From assembly GCF_030818075.1 (NCBI RefSeq), contig NZ_JAUSZZ010000001.1, positions 682,001 to 746,000 of the forward strand: a DNA stretch of 64,000 nt. Reading direction: 5' to 3'. Shown piece after piece: positions 37,053 through 46,791 of the stretch (within the stretch, counting starts at the first letter, position 1; each line of letters starts with the position of its first letter). The translations under genes and the position numbers were made by a program. This DNA comes from Microbacterium proteolyticum. GTDB lineage: Bacteria; Actinomycetota; Actinomycetes; Actinomycetales; Microbacteriaceae. Below the pieces are notes generated by a model. That model did no database searches and was not told the origin of the DNA. It saw nothing but the letters and a program-made list of their open reading frames with translations.

Positions 37053-37979
37053 CTACCCGAGGGTGAAGGCCGGGATCGCGAGAAGCGCGATCAGCGCGAT
37101 GCCCAACCCGACGAGAAGGCCGATCTGCACGCCTCGTTGCGACGCCGCCCGCGTACGCGCGTAGACCAGGCCCACGAGCGCCCCGGCCGCCAGGCCCCCC
37201 AGATGCGCCTGCCACGAGATCCCCACCGCGGTGAGGGAGGCGATGAAGTCTCCCGAACCGATGGCGTTGATGGCGGCGAGGACGAACGGCCACGCGAAGT
37301 TGACGGCGATGAGGATGCCGATCACCCGGATGTCCGCGCCGATGTGGCGGCCGATCACGAGCAGCGCGCCGAAGAGGGCGAAGATCGCTCCCGATGCCCC
37401 GACCGTCCACACTCCCGGCGCGAGCAGCGTCACAGCGACCGAGCCGCCGAGGGTGCCCAAGAGGTAGAGCGCGAGGAAACGGCCGCGCCCGAGCAGTGGC
37501 TCGAGGCTGCGACCGATGAACCAGAGAGCCGCCATGTTGAGGGCGACGTGGAAGAAGCCGTCGTGCACGAGCGCGACGGTGAAGAGGCGCCACGGCTGGA
37601 AGACGCCGGCCTGGGGCAGCACGAAGTAGCTGTTGAACGCCAGAAGGCTGGAGACGATCCCTCCGAGCCCGGGGATCAGACCGATGATGTACACGAGCCC
37701 GGTGATGGCGACGATCGCGAGCGTCACCCGCGGGCGACCCGTGGCGACCACCGTCATCGACCGTGACGCCCAGCGACGTTCCGCCTTCTTCTGGGCGGGC
37801 GTCTGCGCCGCCTGCTGCTGCGCCATGCACTCCGGGCAGATGACGCCGACGGCGGCGGGGGTGCGGCATTCCGAGCAGACGGTGCGCATGCACCGCTGGC
37901 ACAGGACGAAGCTCTGCCGATCCGGATGCCGGTAGCAGAAGTTGTCGCTGTTGCGCCGGAACTCCTCAGTGGTGGACAC
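37053..37979 (-). CDS. Rhomboid intramembrane serine protease with zinc-binding N-terminus
   Basis: A 308-residue protein. Residues 15-52 hold a B-box-like zinc site (Cys/His in NFCYRHPDRQSFVLCQRC, then TVCSEC and VICPECM). The rhomboid core has HVALNMAALWFIG, the catalytic Ser in GASGAIFALFG and the catalytic His in WQAHLGGLAAGALVG, with about seven helices. It cuts transmembrane substrates. It follows ppiA by 18 bases in one transcript. GTG start; this corresponds to a rhomboid gene often found beside ppiA in actinobacteria. Confidence 0.9.
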   Translation of the reverse strand: MSTTEEFRRNSDNFCYRHPDRQSFVLCQRCMRTVCSECRTPAAVGVICPECMAQQQAAQTPAQKKAERRWASRSMTVVATGRPRVTLAIVAITGLVYIIGLIPGLGGIVSSLLAFNSYFVLPQAGVFQPWRLFTVALVHDGFFHVALNMAALWFIGRSLEPLLGRGRFLALYLLGTLGGSVAVTLLAPGVWTVGASGAIFALFGALLVIGRHIGADIRVIGILIAVNFAWPFVLAAINAIGSGDFIASLTAVGISWQAHLGGLAAGALVGLVYARTRAASQRGVQIGLLVGLGIALIALLAIPAFTLG

Positions 37980-37997
37980 CCGCCGCCGCCCGGAGAG

Positions 37998-38555
37998 TCA
38001 GACCGAGACGACGTCGACCGACTGGAGCACCACGGGCTCGATCGGACGGTCGCCGGCGGCGGTGGGGACCGACGCGATCGCGTCGACCACGGCCTTCGAG
38101 GCGTCATCGGCGACCTCGCCGAAGATGGTGTGCTTGCCCTGCAGCCACGGGGTGGGGTCGGTCGTGATGAAGAACTGGGAACCGTTCGTCCCCTCCGCCT
38201 GACCGGTGATCGCGTTGCGACGCAGACCGGCATTGGCCATGGCGAGCTTGTAGGGCGCGGTGAAGTCGAGCTCGGGGCTGATCTCGTCGTTGAACGTGTA
38301 ACCGGGGCCGCCGATGCCCTGTCCGAGGGGGTCGCCGCCCTGGATCATGAAGTTGGGGATGATCCGGTGGAAGATGACGTCGGTGTACAGGGGACCCTCG
38401 CCCTTGGCGCCGGTGGCCGGGTTGGTCCACTCCTGCGTCCCGTCGGAGAGGCCGATGAAGTTGCGGACCGTCCGGGGAGCGTGGTCTCCGAACAGGTTGA
38501 CGACGATGTCGCCGTGGTTGGTGTGCAGGGTCGCGACGGCGGTGTGGTGTGCCAT
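37998..38555 (-). CDS. ppiA: Cyclophilin-type peptidyl-prolyl isomerase PpiA
   Basis: A 185-residue cytoplasmic cyclophilin. Active-site motifs are FHRIIPNFMIQGGDP (catalytic Arg), GTNGSQFFITT and LQGKHTIFGEV. No signal peptide. The upstream GAGAAT lies 6 nt before the ATG with no clear ribosome-binding site. In the core actinobacterial order it follows gyrA, tRNA-Ile and tRNA-Ala closely; here about 12 kb separates them. Confidence 0.95.
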   Translation of the reverse strand: MAHHTAVATLHTNHGDIVVNLFGDHAPRTVRNFIGLSDGTQEWTNPATGAKGEGPLYTDVIFHRIIPNFMIQGGDPLGQGIGGPGYTFNDEISPELDFTAPYKLAMANAGLRRNAITGQAEGTNGSQFFITTDPTPWLQGKHTIFGEVADDASKAVVDAIASVPTAAGDRPIEPVVLQSVDVVSV

Positions 38556-38656
38556 GGGTACATTCTCTCAGAGTTATCTGCAAGGGTCGGCGGGCCGGGC
38601 GGCCCGTTCTGGCAAGATGAACGCAACGTACATCCCATCGATAGGGAGGATCAGCC

Positions 38657-39229
38657 GTGGGCCTCAGCCGCAAGAGCAAGAAGGAACTGCGCAAGCTCCA
38701 GAAGCACGCCGCCAAGGTGTGGGAGTCGCAGCAGGTGCTGCTGGGCGAGAGCGGGAAGGTCGCTCGCGAAGCCGGCCACCAGCTCGGTCGCTTCAGCCGC
38801 GAAGACCTCGTCCCCGCCGTGCAGGACGGCTACGGCAAGTACGCCGCGCCGTACGTCGACAAGACCGTCAAGGGCACGAACCGCTTCCTCAGCCACAAGG
38901 TGGTCCCGGCTGCCGGCGCCGTCGTGGGCGGAGCTCTGTCTGTCTGGGATGCCGCGGGCGATACACGTGACCGCCTCGCCAAGGGCAAGGGCTTCGAGCT
39001 CGACACCCACAAGTACGCCAAGCGGGCCGAGAAGTACGGCAAGCAGGCCACCAAGCGCCTCGCCAAGAAGCTCCCGTCGCAGAAAGAGGGCATCGGCGCC
39101 GGCGGCGTCATCGCCATCATCCTCGGCGTCGTCGCAGCCGCCGGTGTCGCGTACGCCGCGTGGCAGACCCTGCGCGCCGACGACGAGCTGTGGGTGGCCG
39201 ACGACCCGCTGCGCGCGCCGGACGCGTGA
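38657..39229 (+). CDS. Basic protein with C-terminal membrane helix, unknown function
   Basis: A 190-residue protein: Lys-rich helical N-terminal two thirds (SKKELRKLQKHAAKVWESQQ and YAKRAEKYGKQATKRLAKKL), a Gly/Ala segment near 92-103 and one helix (about 148-167, GVIAIILGVVAAAGVAYAAW), ending in an acidic tail. The basic body is probably cytoplasmic and could bind nucleic acid or lipid, but no domain is recognised. GTG start after GGGAGGA. The stop overlaps the next gene (GTGA). Confidence 0.65.
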   Translation: MGLSRKSKKELRKLQKHAAKVWESQQVLLGESGKVAREAGHQLGRFSREDLVPAVQDGYGKYAAPYVDKTVKGTNRFLSHKVVPAAGAVVGGALSVWDAAGDTRDRLAKGKGFELDTHKYAKRAEKYGKQATKRLAKKLPSQKEGIGAGGVIAIILGVVAAAGVAYAAWQTLRADDELWVADDPLRAPDA

Positions 39230-39699
39230 GCGACCCCACCACGAGAGTCCGAGAGGCCGCGCGCGAGCGCGGCCTCTCTGTCGATGTGCGTGAACGTCCC
39301 GAGGCGTCCAGCGTCGACGAGGCCGCCGAACTGCTCGGGATCCCGTCGGCATCCATCGTGAAGACGCTCGTCGTGAAGCGTTCCGACGACACGTATCTCT
39401 TCGCACTCATCCCCGGCGATCGGGCGATCTCCTGGCCGAAGCTCCGAGCCCTCGTGGGCGTGAACAAGCTCCGCCTGCCGGAGCCCGAGCTGGCGCGGGC
39501 GGCGACGGGGTACGAGCGCGGCACGATCGTGCCCATCGGCAGCAGCACCGCCTGGCCCGTATACGCGGATGAACGAATCGTGGGCACCCGGATCGCGATG
39601 GGCGCCGGCGCACACGGCTACAGCCTCTTCGTCGACGCCGACGACCTGATCGCCGCCTACGGCGCCGTCGTCGCGGACATCAGCGCCGACCGGGGGTGA
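39226..39699 (+). CDS. YbaK/EbsC-family aminoacyl-tRNA deacylase
   Basis: A 157-residue YbaK-type editing domain that hydrolyses mischarged tRNA (Cys-tRNA-Pro in the best-studied members). The family pattern is SSVDEAAELLGIPSASIVKT followed by LVVKRSDDTYLFALIPGDR, with the conserved Lys before TLVVK, and the final GAGAHGYSLFVDADDLI. The GTG at 39226 overlaps the previous stop by 4 bp. The exact tRNA substrate is not determined. Confidence 0.88.
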   Translation: MSDPTTRVREAARERGLSVDVRERPEASSVDEAAELLGIPSASIVKTLVVKRSDDTYLFALIPGDRAISWPKLRALVGVNKLRLPEPELARAATGYERGTIVPIGSSTAWPVYADERIVGTRIAMGAGAHGYSLFVDADDLIAAYGAVVADISADRG

Positions 39700-39759
39700 T
39701 GCCGTCCACCCGGGGAGCCGCGGATGGCGGGAACTCGCGATCGACGAGCACTCGGAGAA

Positions 39760-40212
39760 TCAACGCGCCGCGTCGACACCAGTCGACGCGGGGAGTCTCG
39801 CCATTCGCAGCGCGATGTCGACGAGTTGCACGCGGCGCAGTTTGCGCACCGCCGGCATCGTGAACCACACCGCTCGATCCGTGGACCCGTCCATCTCGTG
39901 ACGCAGTCGTCCGCCGACGACGTGTGCGCGATAGACGATTCGGAGGGTGCGCAGGGGTACCGCCGCATCAACGTCAAGACGCGAGGCGGCCGGGATGACC
40001 CGCGAATGGATGCCGAGCAGCTCGTCGATGGCGATCCAGTATCCGCTCTCTTCCTGGGCTTCGCGGCGAGCGGCGTGCTCCGGGTCTTCTCCGGGCTCCA
40101 ACCCTCCACCCGGCAGCGTCCACGCCGAACGACGACCCTCGACCCAGTGCGCGAGCAGCAAGCGATCGGCGTCGTCGGTGATGACGGAGTACGCCGCGAC
40201 TCGCATGTCCAT
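39760..40212 (-). CDS. NUDIX hydrolase
   Basis: A 150-residue Nudix protein. The Nudix box is complete: GGLEPGEDPEHAARREAQEE then SGY, matching Gx5Ex7REUxEExGU. Substrate is a nucleoside-diphosphate derivative of unknown type. ATG at 40212 has TAGTGT 6 nt upstream, a leaderless-type start; ATG 40206 is an alternative. The C-terminus carries a basic segment (AVRKLRRVQLVDIALRMARL). Confidence 0.9.
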   Translation of the reverse strand: MDMRVAAYSVITDDADRLLLAHWVEGRRSAWTLPGGGLEPGEDPEHAARREAQEESGYWIAIDELLGIHSRVIPAASRLDVDAAVPLRTLRIVYRAHVVGGRLRHEMDGSTDRAVWFTMPAVRKLRRVQLVDIALRMARLPASTGVDAAR

Positions 40213-40259
40213 TGCGACACACTAGCGGCGTGGGCATCAGCGTGCTCGCGGGGAATCCG

Positions 40260-40500
40260 TCATTCCCGCCCGAGCGAATCCAGTCCTGCACGAGTGCCGT
40301 CGCCGATCGCCACCGCCGCCTGCAGGCTTGCGCGTCACGACCGGGCTGTCGGCGACACTACCCAGGCGCGCATGGAACGCGTCTAGGGCGGACCAGTCGG
40401 TGCCCGTCGCGATGCGCACCATCCCCTCCCAGCAGAACGTCAATCTCCGCTCGCCGGGCAGCTCCGCGAGCGTTCCTGCGGCCGCGGAACAGATGGGGGC
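40260..40500 (-). pseudogene. Decayed ECF sigma factor C-terminal fragment
   Basis: In the 297-base gap a minus-strand frame reads TDWSALDAFHARLGSVADSP then VVTRKPA. After a frame change near 40320 it continues AAVAIGDGTRAGLDSLGRE to a stop at 40260. Together this resembles the C-terminal helical repeat of DUF6596-type ECF sigma factors (consensus like SPVV-LNRAVA followed by GP-AGL). No sigma2 or sigma4 region is present. It appears to be a remnant; identification rests on this short match. Confidence 0.5.
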
Positions 40501-40509
40501 CCAGGCGGG

Positions 40510-41724
40510 TCATCGCTCCCGGCGGCCCTCACCGATGTGCCAGGAATACAGGAGTCCGTCTCCGCGCAACAGCTCGGCTCCGACCGCGCGCTGCTGGTAC
40601 ACGACGGGGTTGTGCGATGAGAGCGTGCGCGCATTACGCCAATGCCGATCGAGCCTTCGCGCTTCGCTCGTCGCAGACGCGCCACCCACCTCGAACAGAC
40701 TCGTCGTCGCCGTCAGCACGGCATCGGTCACTGTGGACTGCGCCTGAACGGCGGCGAGTTCAGCGAGTCGAACGTGGTCGGCGGCATCCGGCGCGTCGCT
40801 CGCCACCGCCTCGTGCGCGGCCTGCACGACCCGGGCCGCGGCAAGCGTGGTCGCTTCTGCTGCGTACACGAGTCCGGCGATCCGACCGACGACCTGCTGC
40901 ACGAGCGGATCGTCCGCGGCCTGGTCGGCGAGTCCCTGGCTGTACACGCGCGTGCGGGTGCGCACGAAGCCGACGGCATCCCGAAGCGCAGCACGCCCGA
41001 CTCCGACGAGGGCGGCGAGGAGGACGAGCTGGAGGAACGCGGTCGTGTGCGTCGGCGCAGCAACGATCGGCGTCAGGTCGGCTGGATCGACGGCGACGTT
41101 CGCGAACGTCGTCGTCCCGCTGCCCGTCACTCGCTGCCCGAAGCCGTCCCAGTCGTCTCTCCGGTCCACCCCGTCGGCACGAGCGTTCACGATGACGCTG
41201 ACCTGCTTGTCGTCGTCATCCAGCGCGGCGACCCAAATCCAGTCCGCGAACAGCGAGCCGGTGCTGTAGTGCTTCGCGCCATCGAGGCGGAGTCCGTCGG
41301 AGGTGCGCCGCACGCGCGTGTTGAATGCGCCGACTCCGGCCGAGGAACGTTCGCTCGTCGCGTTGCCGAGCAGCGCCCCGTCAACCACCCGCGCGAGCCA
41401 CACTTCCCTCCGCGGGTCATGCGGTCGACTCACCCACCCCTCGACTGCCGAAACGTGCGCACGGAGAAGCTGCGGCAGGTTGGAGTCCGCTTCGCCGAGC
41501 TCGATGAGGAGTCGGAACAATTCGACCACGGTGGCCCCTGCGCCGCCGGACGCGACGGGAATGGCTACCGCGCCGAACCCCTCCGCACGCAAGAGTTCGA
41601 TCTCATCGAACGGGAGACGCCGATCGCGTTCACGGGCGGTCGCCCCCTCGGCGATCCGGGCGAAGATCGGCCGGTATCGCTCGGCCAGAGCTGCGTAGCG
41701 AGATTCGTCGGCGACGACACTCAT
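40510..41724 (-). CDS. Acyl-CoA dehydrogenase-like flavoprotein, DszC/SfnB type
   Basis: A 404-residue protein of the acyl-CoA dehydrogenase fold. It shows LRAEGFGAVAIPVASGGAGA, LLIELGEADSNLPQLLRAHV, the middle beta domain (LDGAKHYSTGSLFADWIWVA) and a C-terminal helical bundle ending YQQRAVGAELLRGDGLLYSW. Members in sulfur operons (DszC, SfnB) are flavin-dependent monooxygenases rather than dehydrogenases; the catalytic Glu of true dehydrogenases is not evident. The start overlaps the monooxygenase stop (ATGA). Last gene of the operon. Confidence 0.85.
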   Translation of the reverse strand: MSVVADESRYAALAERYRPIFARIAEGATARERDRRLPFDEIELLRAEGFGAVAIPVASGGAGATVVELFRLLIELGEADSNLPQLLRAHVSAVEGWVSRPHDPRREVWLARVVDGALLGNATSERSSAGVGAFNTRVRRTSDGLRLDGAKHYSTGSLFADWIWVAALDDDDKQVSVIVNARADGVDRRDDWDGFGQRVTGSGTTTFANVAVDPADLTPIVAAPTHTTAFLQLVLLAALVGVGRAALRDAVGFVRTRTRVYSQGLADQAADDPLVQQVVGRIAGLVYAAEATTLAAARVVQAAHEAVASDAPDAADHVRLAELAAVQAQSTVTDAVLTATTSLFEVGGASATSEARRLDRHWRNARTLSSHNPVVYQQRAVGAELLRGDGLLYSWHIGEGRRER

Positions 41725-43164
41725 GCGTTCGCCCCTTCTGCGGATCGAGCCGCGGTCATCGGTGTGGTCGTTCCCGCGCTCACTGATGGATCCGTGGAGC
41801 GGAACGCACCCCGGTACGCGGCGGCCGGGTGCGTCTCGGGGAGCAGCGGACCCGCGCCGAACAAGCGCTCCCGAAGGGACCCCGGCGGGTAAGCGGTGCG
41901 GTAGCGTCCTCGACGCTGAAGCTCCGGCACGAGCAGATCGACGACGTCCGCGAACGTCCCCGGCGACACGTACTGGACGACGTTGAACCACGTCGACGCC
42001 GGTCGCCTCGGCGATCTCCTCGACGCGGTCGGCGACCTGCGCGGCCGTACCGCTCACGAAGAATTCGTCGCGCTCGGGGAACGCGAATCGCTCGACGATC
42101 GTCCGACCGGTGTCGCTGCTCTCGAGGCTCGTGATCTCCTTCTCGTACGACTCGATATGCCCACGGCGGGAGTACTGCAGAACCTGGCCGGGCGCGAGTG
42201 CTGCGACATCGATACCCGTGCCACCGCCGAAATGCACGAGGTACCCCTCGATGTCGCGCAACCCGAGCAGCTCCTCCTTCTTGAGCCGGGCCTCGGCCTC
42301 TGTCTCCCCGATGATCAGATTGAGCCCCGCGAAGGCTCTCACCGCATGGCGACCGCGACCGATCTCCTCAGCACGGTCGCGGATCTCACGGACATTGGCC
42401 GCCACACCCGCGAGCGTCTGCGCAGACACGAAGACGCCCTCCGCGTTGCGCGCGGCGAACTCCTTCCCGCGGCCTGAACTGCCGGCCTGGTAGATCACGG
42501 GTGTGCGTTGCGGACTCGGTTCGGACAGGTGCGGCCCGTCGACGGTGAAGTACTTTCCGACGTGTCCGATCTCATGCACCTTGCGCGGATCGGTGTAGCG
42601 TGCCGCGGCACGGTCACGCTCGACGGCATCCGCTTCCCACGAGCCCTCCCAGAGCTTGTACAAAACGTCCAGGAACTCCTCCGCGAGCTCGTAACGGTCG
42701 TCGTGCCGGACCTGCTCGCGCAACCCGAAGTTGCGCGCCGCGTCCGGCAGATAACCGGTGACCACGTTCCACGCGACGCGGCCCTTCGTCAGGTGATCGA
42801 GAGTCGAGAACCGGCGCGCATTGCCGAACGGCGGCTCGTACGTCGTCGAAGCCGTCACCGCGAAAGCCAGATGCCGCGTCACGGCCGCCATGGCCGGCAC
42901 GATGAGGAACGGATCGTTGTTGGGGATCTGGATGCCGCGCTCGACGGCCGCATCTCGGCTTCCGCCGTACACATCGTAGGTGCCGACGACATCGGCGATG
43001 AACATGGCGTCGAACAAACCGCGCTCGAGCAACTGAGCCGTCTCGGTCCAGTACTCGAGATCGGTGTACTGGTGCCGGCGGTTGTCGGGATGCACCCACA
43101 GCCCGTGGTTGATGTGGCTGACGGTGTTCATCTCGAACCCGTTCAGAATGAGTTCGCTACCCAT
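41721..43164 (-). pseudogene. NtaA/SnaA/DszA-type flavin monooxygenase, frameshifted
   Basis: Would be a 480-residue LLM-class FMNH2-dependent monooxygenase. The first part has FEMNTVSHINHGLWVHPDNR, VTASTTYEPPFGNARRFSTL, DHLTKGRVAWNVVTGYLPDA and VIYQAGSSGRGKEFAARNAE, all family landmarks. The last 85 residues (SPGTFADVVDLLVPELQRRG, then YRTAYPPGSLRERL) are in another frame. Removing one base near 41990 (plus strand) restores GVDGFNVVQYVSPGTF, the expected join. As read, the protein runs on into unrelated Arg-rich sequence. The rest is intact, so the event is recent or a sequencing error. AAGGAC precedes the ATG. Confidence 0.85.
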
Positions 43165-43176
43165 GGTGCAGAGTCC

Positions 43177-44871
43177 TTACTGAGAGCGCCGCGGCAGGTC
43201 GACGACCGACGCGAGCAGCTGACGGGTGTAGTCGTGCTGAGGGTCGCGGAAGACGCATTCCACGCTGCCGCGCTCCACGACGCGGCCGTCCTTGAAGACC
43301 AGTACATCGTCGGCGATGTGGCGCACGACACCGAGATCGTGGCTGATGAACAGGTAGCTCCGCGTCAGCTCACGCTGCAGGTCCGCCAGAAGGTCGAGCA
43401 CTTGCGCCTGGATCGAGACGTCCAAGGCCGATACCGGCTCGTCCAGTACGAGGATGCGAGGCTGCAGTGCGAGAGCGCGGGCGATCGCGACGCGCTGACG
43501 CTGTCCGCCGGACAGGGTGATCGGGCGGCGGGGCCCGGTCGCGGCGGGAAGGCCTACCTGGTCGAGCAGTTCGATCGCGCGCGCTGTCCGTTCTGCGCGC
43601 GGGGTCCCGCCGGCCTCGAGAGCGTTCAGCAGGATGCGTCGCACCGTGTGGCGGGGATCGAACGAACTCAGTGGGTCTTGATTCACCAGCTGGACCTCGG
43701 GCCGAAGAGTGCGACGGTCGCGCTCGCGGCCCGGCACCCAGGGCAAGCCGCCCAGTTCCACGGTGCCCGCGTCCGGCGCGACGAGGCCGAGGACGATACG
43801 CGCGACGGTCGACTTCCCCGACCCGGACTCGCCGACGATCCCCAAGGTGGTCCCGGACCGTACGGTGAACGACACGTCGTCTACGACACGCCGACGTGTA
43901 CCGTCGGGTCCGCGGTACTCCTTGATCAAGCCGCTCGCAGCGATGCCCGGCGCGACCGAATCGAGTCGATCTGCGCGCTCCCTCCGCGATTGGACGCGCG
44001 CGACCGGAGCATCGGAAAGCCGAGACCCCTTCGGGTGCGCGCCCGGCACCGCCGCGAGCAGCCGCTTCGTGTACGCATGCTGCGGATCGAGCAGCACCTG
44101 CTCCGTCGTGCCGGACTCGACGATCCGGCCATGTTGCATAACGGCGATCTCATCGGCGACTCGACTGACGACGGCGAGGTCATGGGAGATGAGGACTATG
44201 CCGGTCCCGGCGTGCGTGAGGGCGTCGAGCAGGTCGAGGACCTGCGCCTGGACGGTGACGTCGAGTGCTGTCGTCGGCTCATCGGCGATGAGCAGTCGAG
44301 GCTGCAGAGCGATCGCCTGCGCGATGAGGGCTCTCTGACGCAGACCTCCTGACAGCTCCCCTGGCCGTTGCCGACGGCGGAACTCCGGGTCGGGAACGCC
44401 GGCGCGGCCGAGCGCCTCGATGATCCTCTCGCGGCGAGCCCGGGGTCCGCCGAACCGATGCAGCTTCAGCACCTCCCCGATCTCGCGACCGATCGGGCGC
44501 AGCGGGTCGAGAGAGACGAGTGCGTCCTGGAGGACGTAACCGACTTCGTGCCCACGGATCCGGCGCCAGTCGCGTTCGCCGAGGGCTCTCGCATCCCGGC
44601 CGAGCACATCGCGGCGGGTGGCGGTCACCCGGGCGTCCGCTCCGTTGAGGCCGATCAAGCTGCGTGCTGTCACGGTCTTACCGGAGCCCGACTCGCCGAC
44701 GAGCGCGAGCGTTCGACCCGCCTGGAGGCGGAGCGAGACATCGTGGACGACGGGAACGATTCCCCGCGGAGTCTGGAAGGCGATATCGAGCCCCTCGACG
44801 CGGATGAGCTCGACCGGAGCGGACGCCGTGGCGGCCACGTAGATGTCGGTGTGCACCTCAGATGTGGGCAC
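43177..44871 (-). CDS. ABC transporter double ATPase (DppD-DppF fusion type)
   Basis: A 564-residue cytoplasmic ATPase with two nucleotide-binding domains for an oligopeptide/nickel-type importer. NBD1 (about 20-265): [43 protein letters not shown]2 (about 315-555): [42 protein letters not shown]. Both carry the Opp/Dpp C-terminal lobe ([14 protein letters not shown] and [11 protein letters not shown]). GTG at 44871 with GAAGGGAAGG upstream is chosen; it lies 2 bases after the permease stop. Confidence 0.92.
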   Translation of the reverse strand: MPTSEVHTDIYVAATASAPVELIRVEGLDIAFQTPRGIVPVVHDVSLRLQAGRTLALVGESGSGKTVTARSLIGLNGADARVTATRRDVLGRDARALGERDWRRIRGHEVGYVLQDALVSLDPLRPIGREIGEVLKLHRFGGPRARRERIIEALGRAGVPDPEFRRRQRPGELSGGLRQRALIAQAIALQPRLLIADEPTTALDVTVQAQVLDLLDALTHAGTGIVLISHDLAVVSRVADEIAVMQHGRIVESGTTEQVLLDPQHAYTKRLLAAVPGAHPKGSRLSDAPVARVQSRRERADRLDSVAPGIAASGLIKEYRGPDGTRRRVVDDVSFTVRSGTTLGIVGESGSGKSTVARIVLGLVAPDAGTVELGGLPWVPGRERDRRTLRPEVQLVNQDPLSSFDPRHTVRRILLNALEAGGTPRAERTARAIELLDQVGLPAATGPRRPITLSGGQRQRVAIARALALQPRILVLDEPVSALDVSIQAQVLDLLADLQRELTRSYLFISHDLGVVRHIADDVLVFKDGRVVERGSVECVFRDPQHDYTRQLLASVVDLPRRSQ

Positions 44872-44873
44872 GA

Positions 44874-45760
44874 TCAAACCTTCCCTTCCACACGGCGCTG
44901 GACGTAACGGCCGACAACGCTCGTGGCGAGCGCGCTCGCCGAGATAGCGATCCCTGGGAAAACGGCGATCCACCAGGCGAGTTGGATGTAGTTGCGCCCG
45001 TCGGAGAGCATCGTGCCCCACTCAGCGGCGGGCGGCGCCGCCCCGAGCCCAAGGAAGCTGAGGGCCGAAGCCCACACAATGGCCTGACCGACGCCGAGAG
45101 TGGCCAACGCGAGCAGTGGTCGGGCGACGTTCGGCAGAATCGTCCGGCCGAGGATCCGAGCGGGCGTGAGGCCCAGGCCCACGTTCGCCTCGACGTATCC
45201 GGACGACAGCACCTGAAGCGTCTGCACGCGCAGAATGCGCGCGTACCCTGGCGCGGAGCCCAGACCGACGGCGGCGACGACGGTGGCGAGGCCCGGCCCC
45301 GCGATTGCGATGAAGATGAGGGCGAGCAACAGACTCGGGAACGCGAACATCACCTCCACGACGCGGGAGATCACGGCATCCACCCGGCCCCCGGCCACCG
45401 CGGCGGTCACGCCGAGGAGCGCTCCGACGCCGAGCCCGACGACGGTCGCACCCAGGCCGACGGCGAGCGACTGACCGGCACCTTCGACCACACCCGGGAG
45501 AAGACGTCGCGCCCGATCTGGTCCGTGCCGAAGAGGTGGTCGCTGGTCGGTGCCTGCAGATTTCTGGCCGCCTCGACAGCGAACGGGTCGTGTGGCTGCA
45601 GGAGCGATGGCCAGAGCGCGCTCGCGGCGAGCGTCAGCAGGAAGAGGGTCGCGATCACGACGCCGACCGGTACTCCGCGCAACCGGGCGACGATCCCGCC
45701 GCGGTCGACGAACGCCGCGACAGCCGCGCGATCGTCGAGAGGGGATGTGGGGGTGGTCAT
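44874..45760 (-). pseudogene. DppC-type ABC permease, frameshifted
   Basis: Second permease of the importer, expected length 294 residues. The N-terminal part (VVIATLFLLTLAASALWPSL, HLFGTDQIGRDVFSRV) and the remainder (GAGQSLAVGLGATVVGLGVG, EVMFAFPSLLLALIFIAIAG and the EAA-type loop ILRVQTLQVLSSGYVEANVG) are in different frames. Dropping two bases near 45488-45492 (CACA to CA, plus strand) gives SRVVEGAGQSL, aligning with SRVIYGARTSL of typical DppC. It may be a dinucleotide-repeat slip or a read error. Start overlaps the DppB-type stop (ATGA). Confidence 0.82.
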
Positions 45761-46791
45761 TCCGACTCCGTCCGTACGATGCGGGGGTCGACGATGCGCG
45801 ACGCTACGTCGACACCGAGATTGACGACGACATACACAAGGCTGATGAAGAGCACCACTGCAACGACAATCGGGGAGTCGCGCGCGACGATCGCATCCAC
45901 GAGGCTGCGGCCGAGTCCCTGTCGAGCGAAGATCACCTCGGCGACCACGGCGCCACTGATGAGCGAACCGACCGCCCAGCCGGACAGGCTGATTGCAGGG
46001 AGGAGTGCGTGCCGGAGACCGTGCACGACGCGGACCCGCCACTCCCCCGCCCCTCGCGCGCGTGCAGTGAGCACGAATGGTTGGGCCAGGGCGTCGTCGA
46101 GGGCCTCACGCGTCACCTGAGCGAGGAATCCGGCGAGGGGAATCGCCATTGCGAGCGCCGGCAAGACGATCGTTCGCGGGTCCGACCCGGATGGCGGCAC
46201 CCAGCGCAGCGTGAACGCGAACACCACGAGCAGCACGAGCGCGATCCAGAAAGGGGGGATCGCGGCGAACACGACCTCCACTCCCCGACCGATTGCATCA
46301 GCCAACCGCCCGCGCCGGACGGTGAACAGTGCGAGAAGCAGCGCCAGGGTCCATGCGGCGACGATGGACGCGATCGTGAGCTGGAGCGTCGGTCCCACTT
46401 GCGGCAGCAGATAGGTGATGACGGGCGACTTCTTCACGTACGACATCCCGAGGTCGCCGTGCAGAATGTCCCCCAGGTAGTTCAGGTACTGCACGACGAC
46501 GGGTTGATCGAGCCCGTACTGCACGCGCGCGGCTTCGATCGTCGCCTCGCTCGGCGCGGACCCGGGGCCGCCGAGGATCGTCAGCACGGGGTCGCCGGGG
46601 ATGAGCTTGAGCGCGAGGAACGCGAGCGACACAGCGGCCCAGACCACGAGCACCGACCCGAGGGTCCGCACGAGCACGCGGCGGAGCCAGGTGCGGCCGC
46701 TTGTGATTCCGGACACGGACTCGGGTACACCGGTTGAACGGGAGGCCGTGGTCCCGCGTACAAGCGAGACCACGGCCCGGACCCCGGTCAT
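45757..46791 (-). CDS. DppB-type ABC permease
   Basis: A 344-residue permease with six helices. It has the family N-terminus (TLGSVLVVWAAVSLAFLALK, LIPGDPVLTILGG), DLGMSYVKKSPVITYLLPQV and the coupling loop ALDDALAQPFVLTARARGAG, followed by RHALLPAISLSGWAVGSLIS. A 30-residue N-terminal extension precedes the first helix; an internal start is possible. Start overlaps the binding-protein stop (TGATG). Confidence 0.9.
   Translation of the reverse strand: MTGVRAVVSLVRGTTASRSTGVPESVSGITSGRTWLRRVLVRTLGSVLVVWAAVSLAFLALKLIPGDPVLTILGGPGSAPSEATIEAARVQYGLDQPVVVQYLNYLGDILHGDLGMSYVKKSPVITYLLPQVGPTLQLTIASIVAAWTLALLLALFTVRRGRLADAIGRGVEVVFAAIPPFWIALVLLVVFAFTLRWVPPSGSDPRTIVLPALAMAIPLAGFLAQVTREALDDALAQPFVLTARARGAGEWRVRVVHGLRHALLPAISLSGWAVGSLISGAVVAEVIFARQGLGRSLVDAIVARDSPIVVAVVLFISLVYVVVNLGVDVASRIVDPRIVRTESE

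Noticed and set aside
40510..43164. Single 884-residue open frame joining the monooxygenase and the acyl-CoA dehydrogenase-like protein
   Set aside because: About 85 residues in the middle are Arg-rich and unlike either family, while the true monooxygenase C-terminus is found in another frame over the same bases and ends with an ATGA overlap. The fusion is an effect of the one-base insertion.
44872..45021. Longer N-terminus for the double ABC ATPase
   Set aside because: It overlaps the permease gene and lacks homology; the GTG at 44871 has a good ribosome-binding site.
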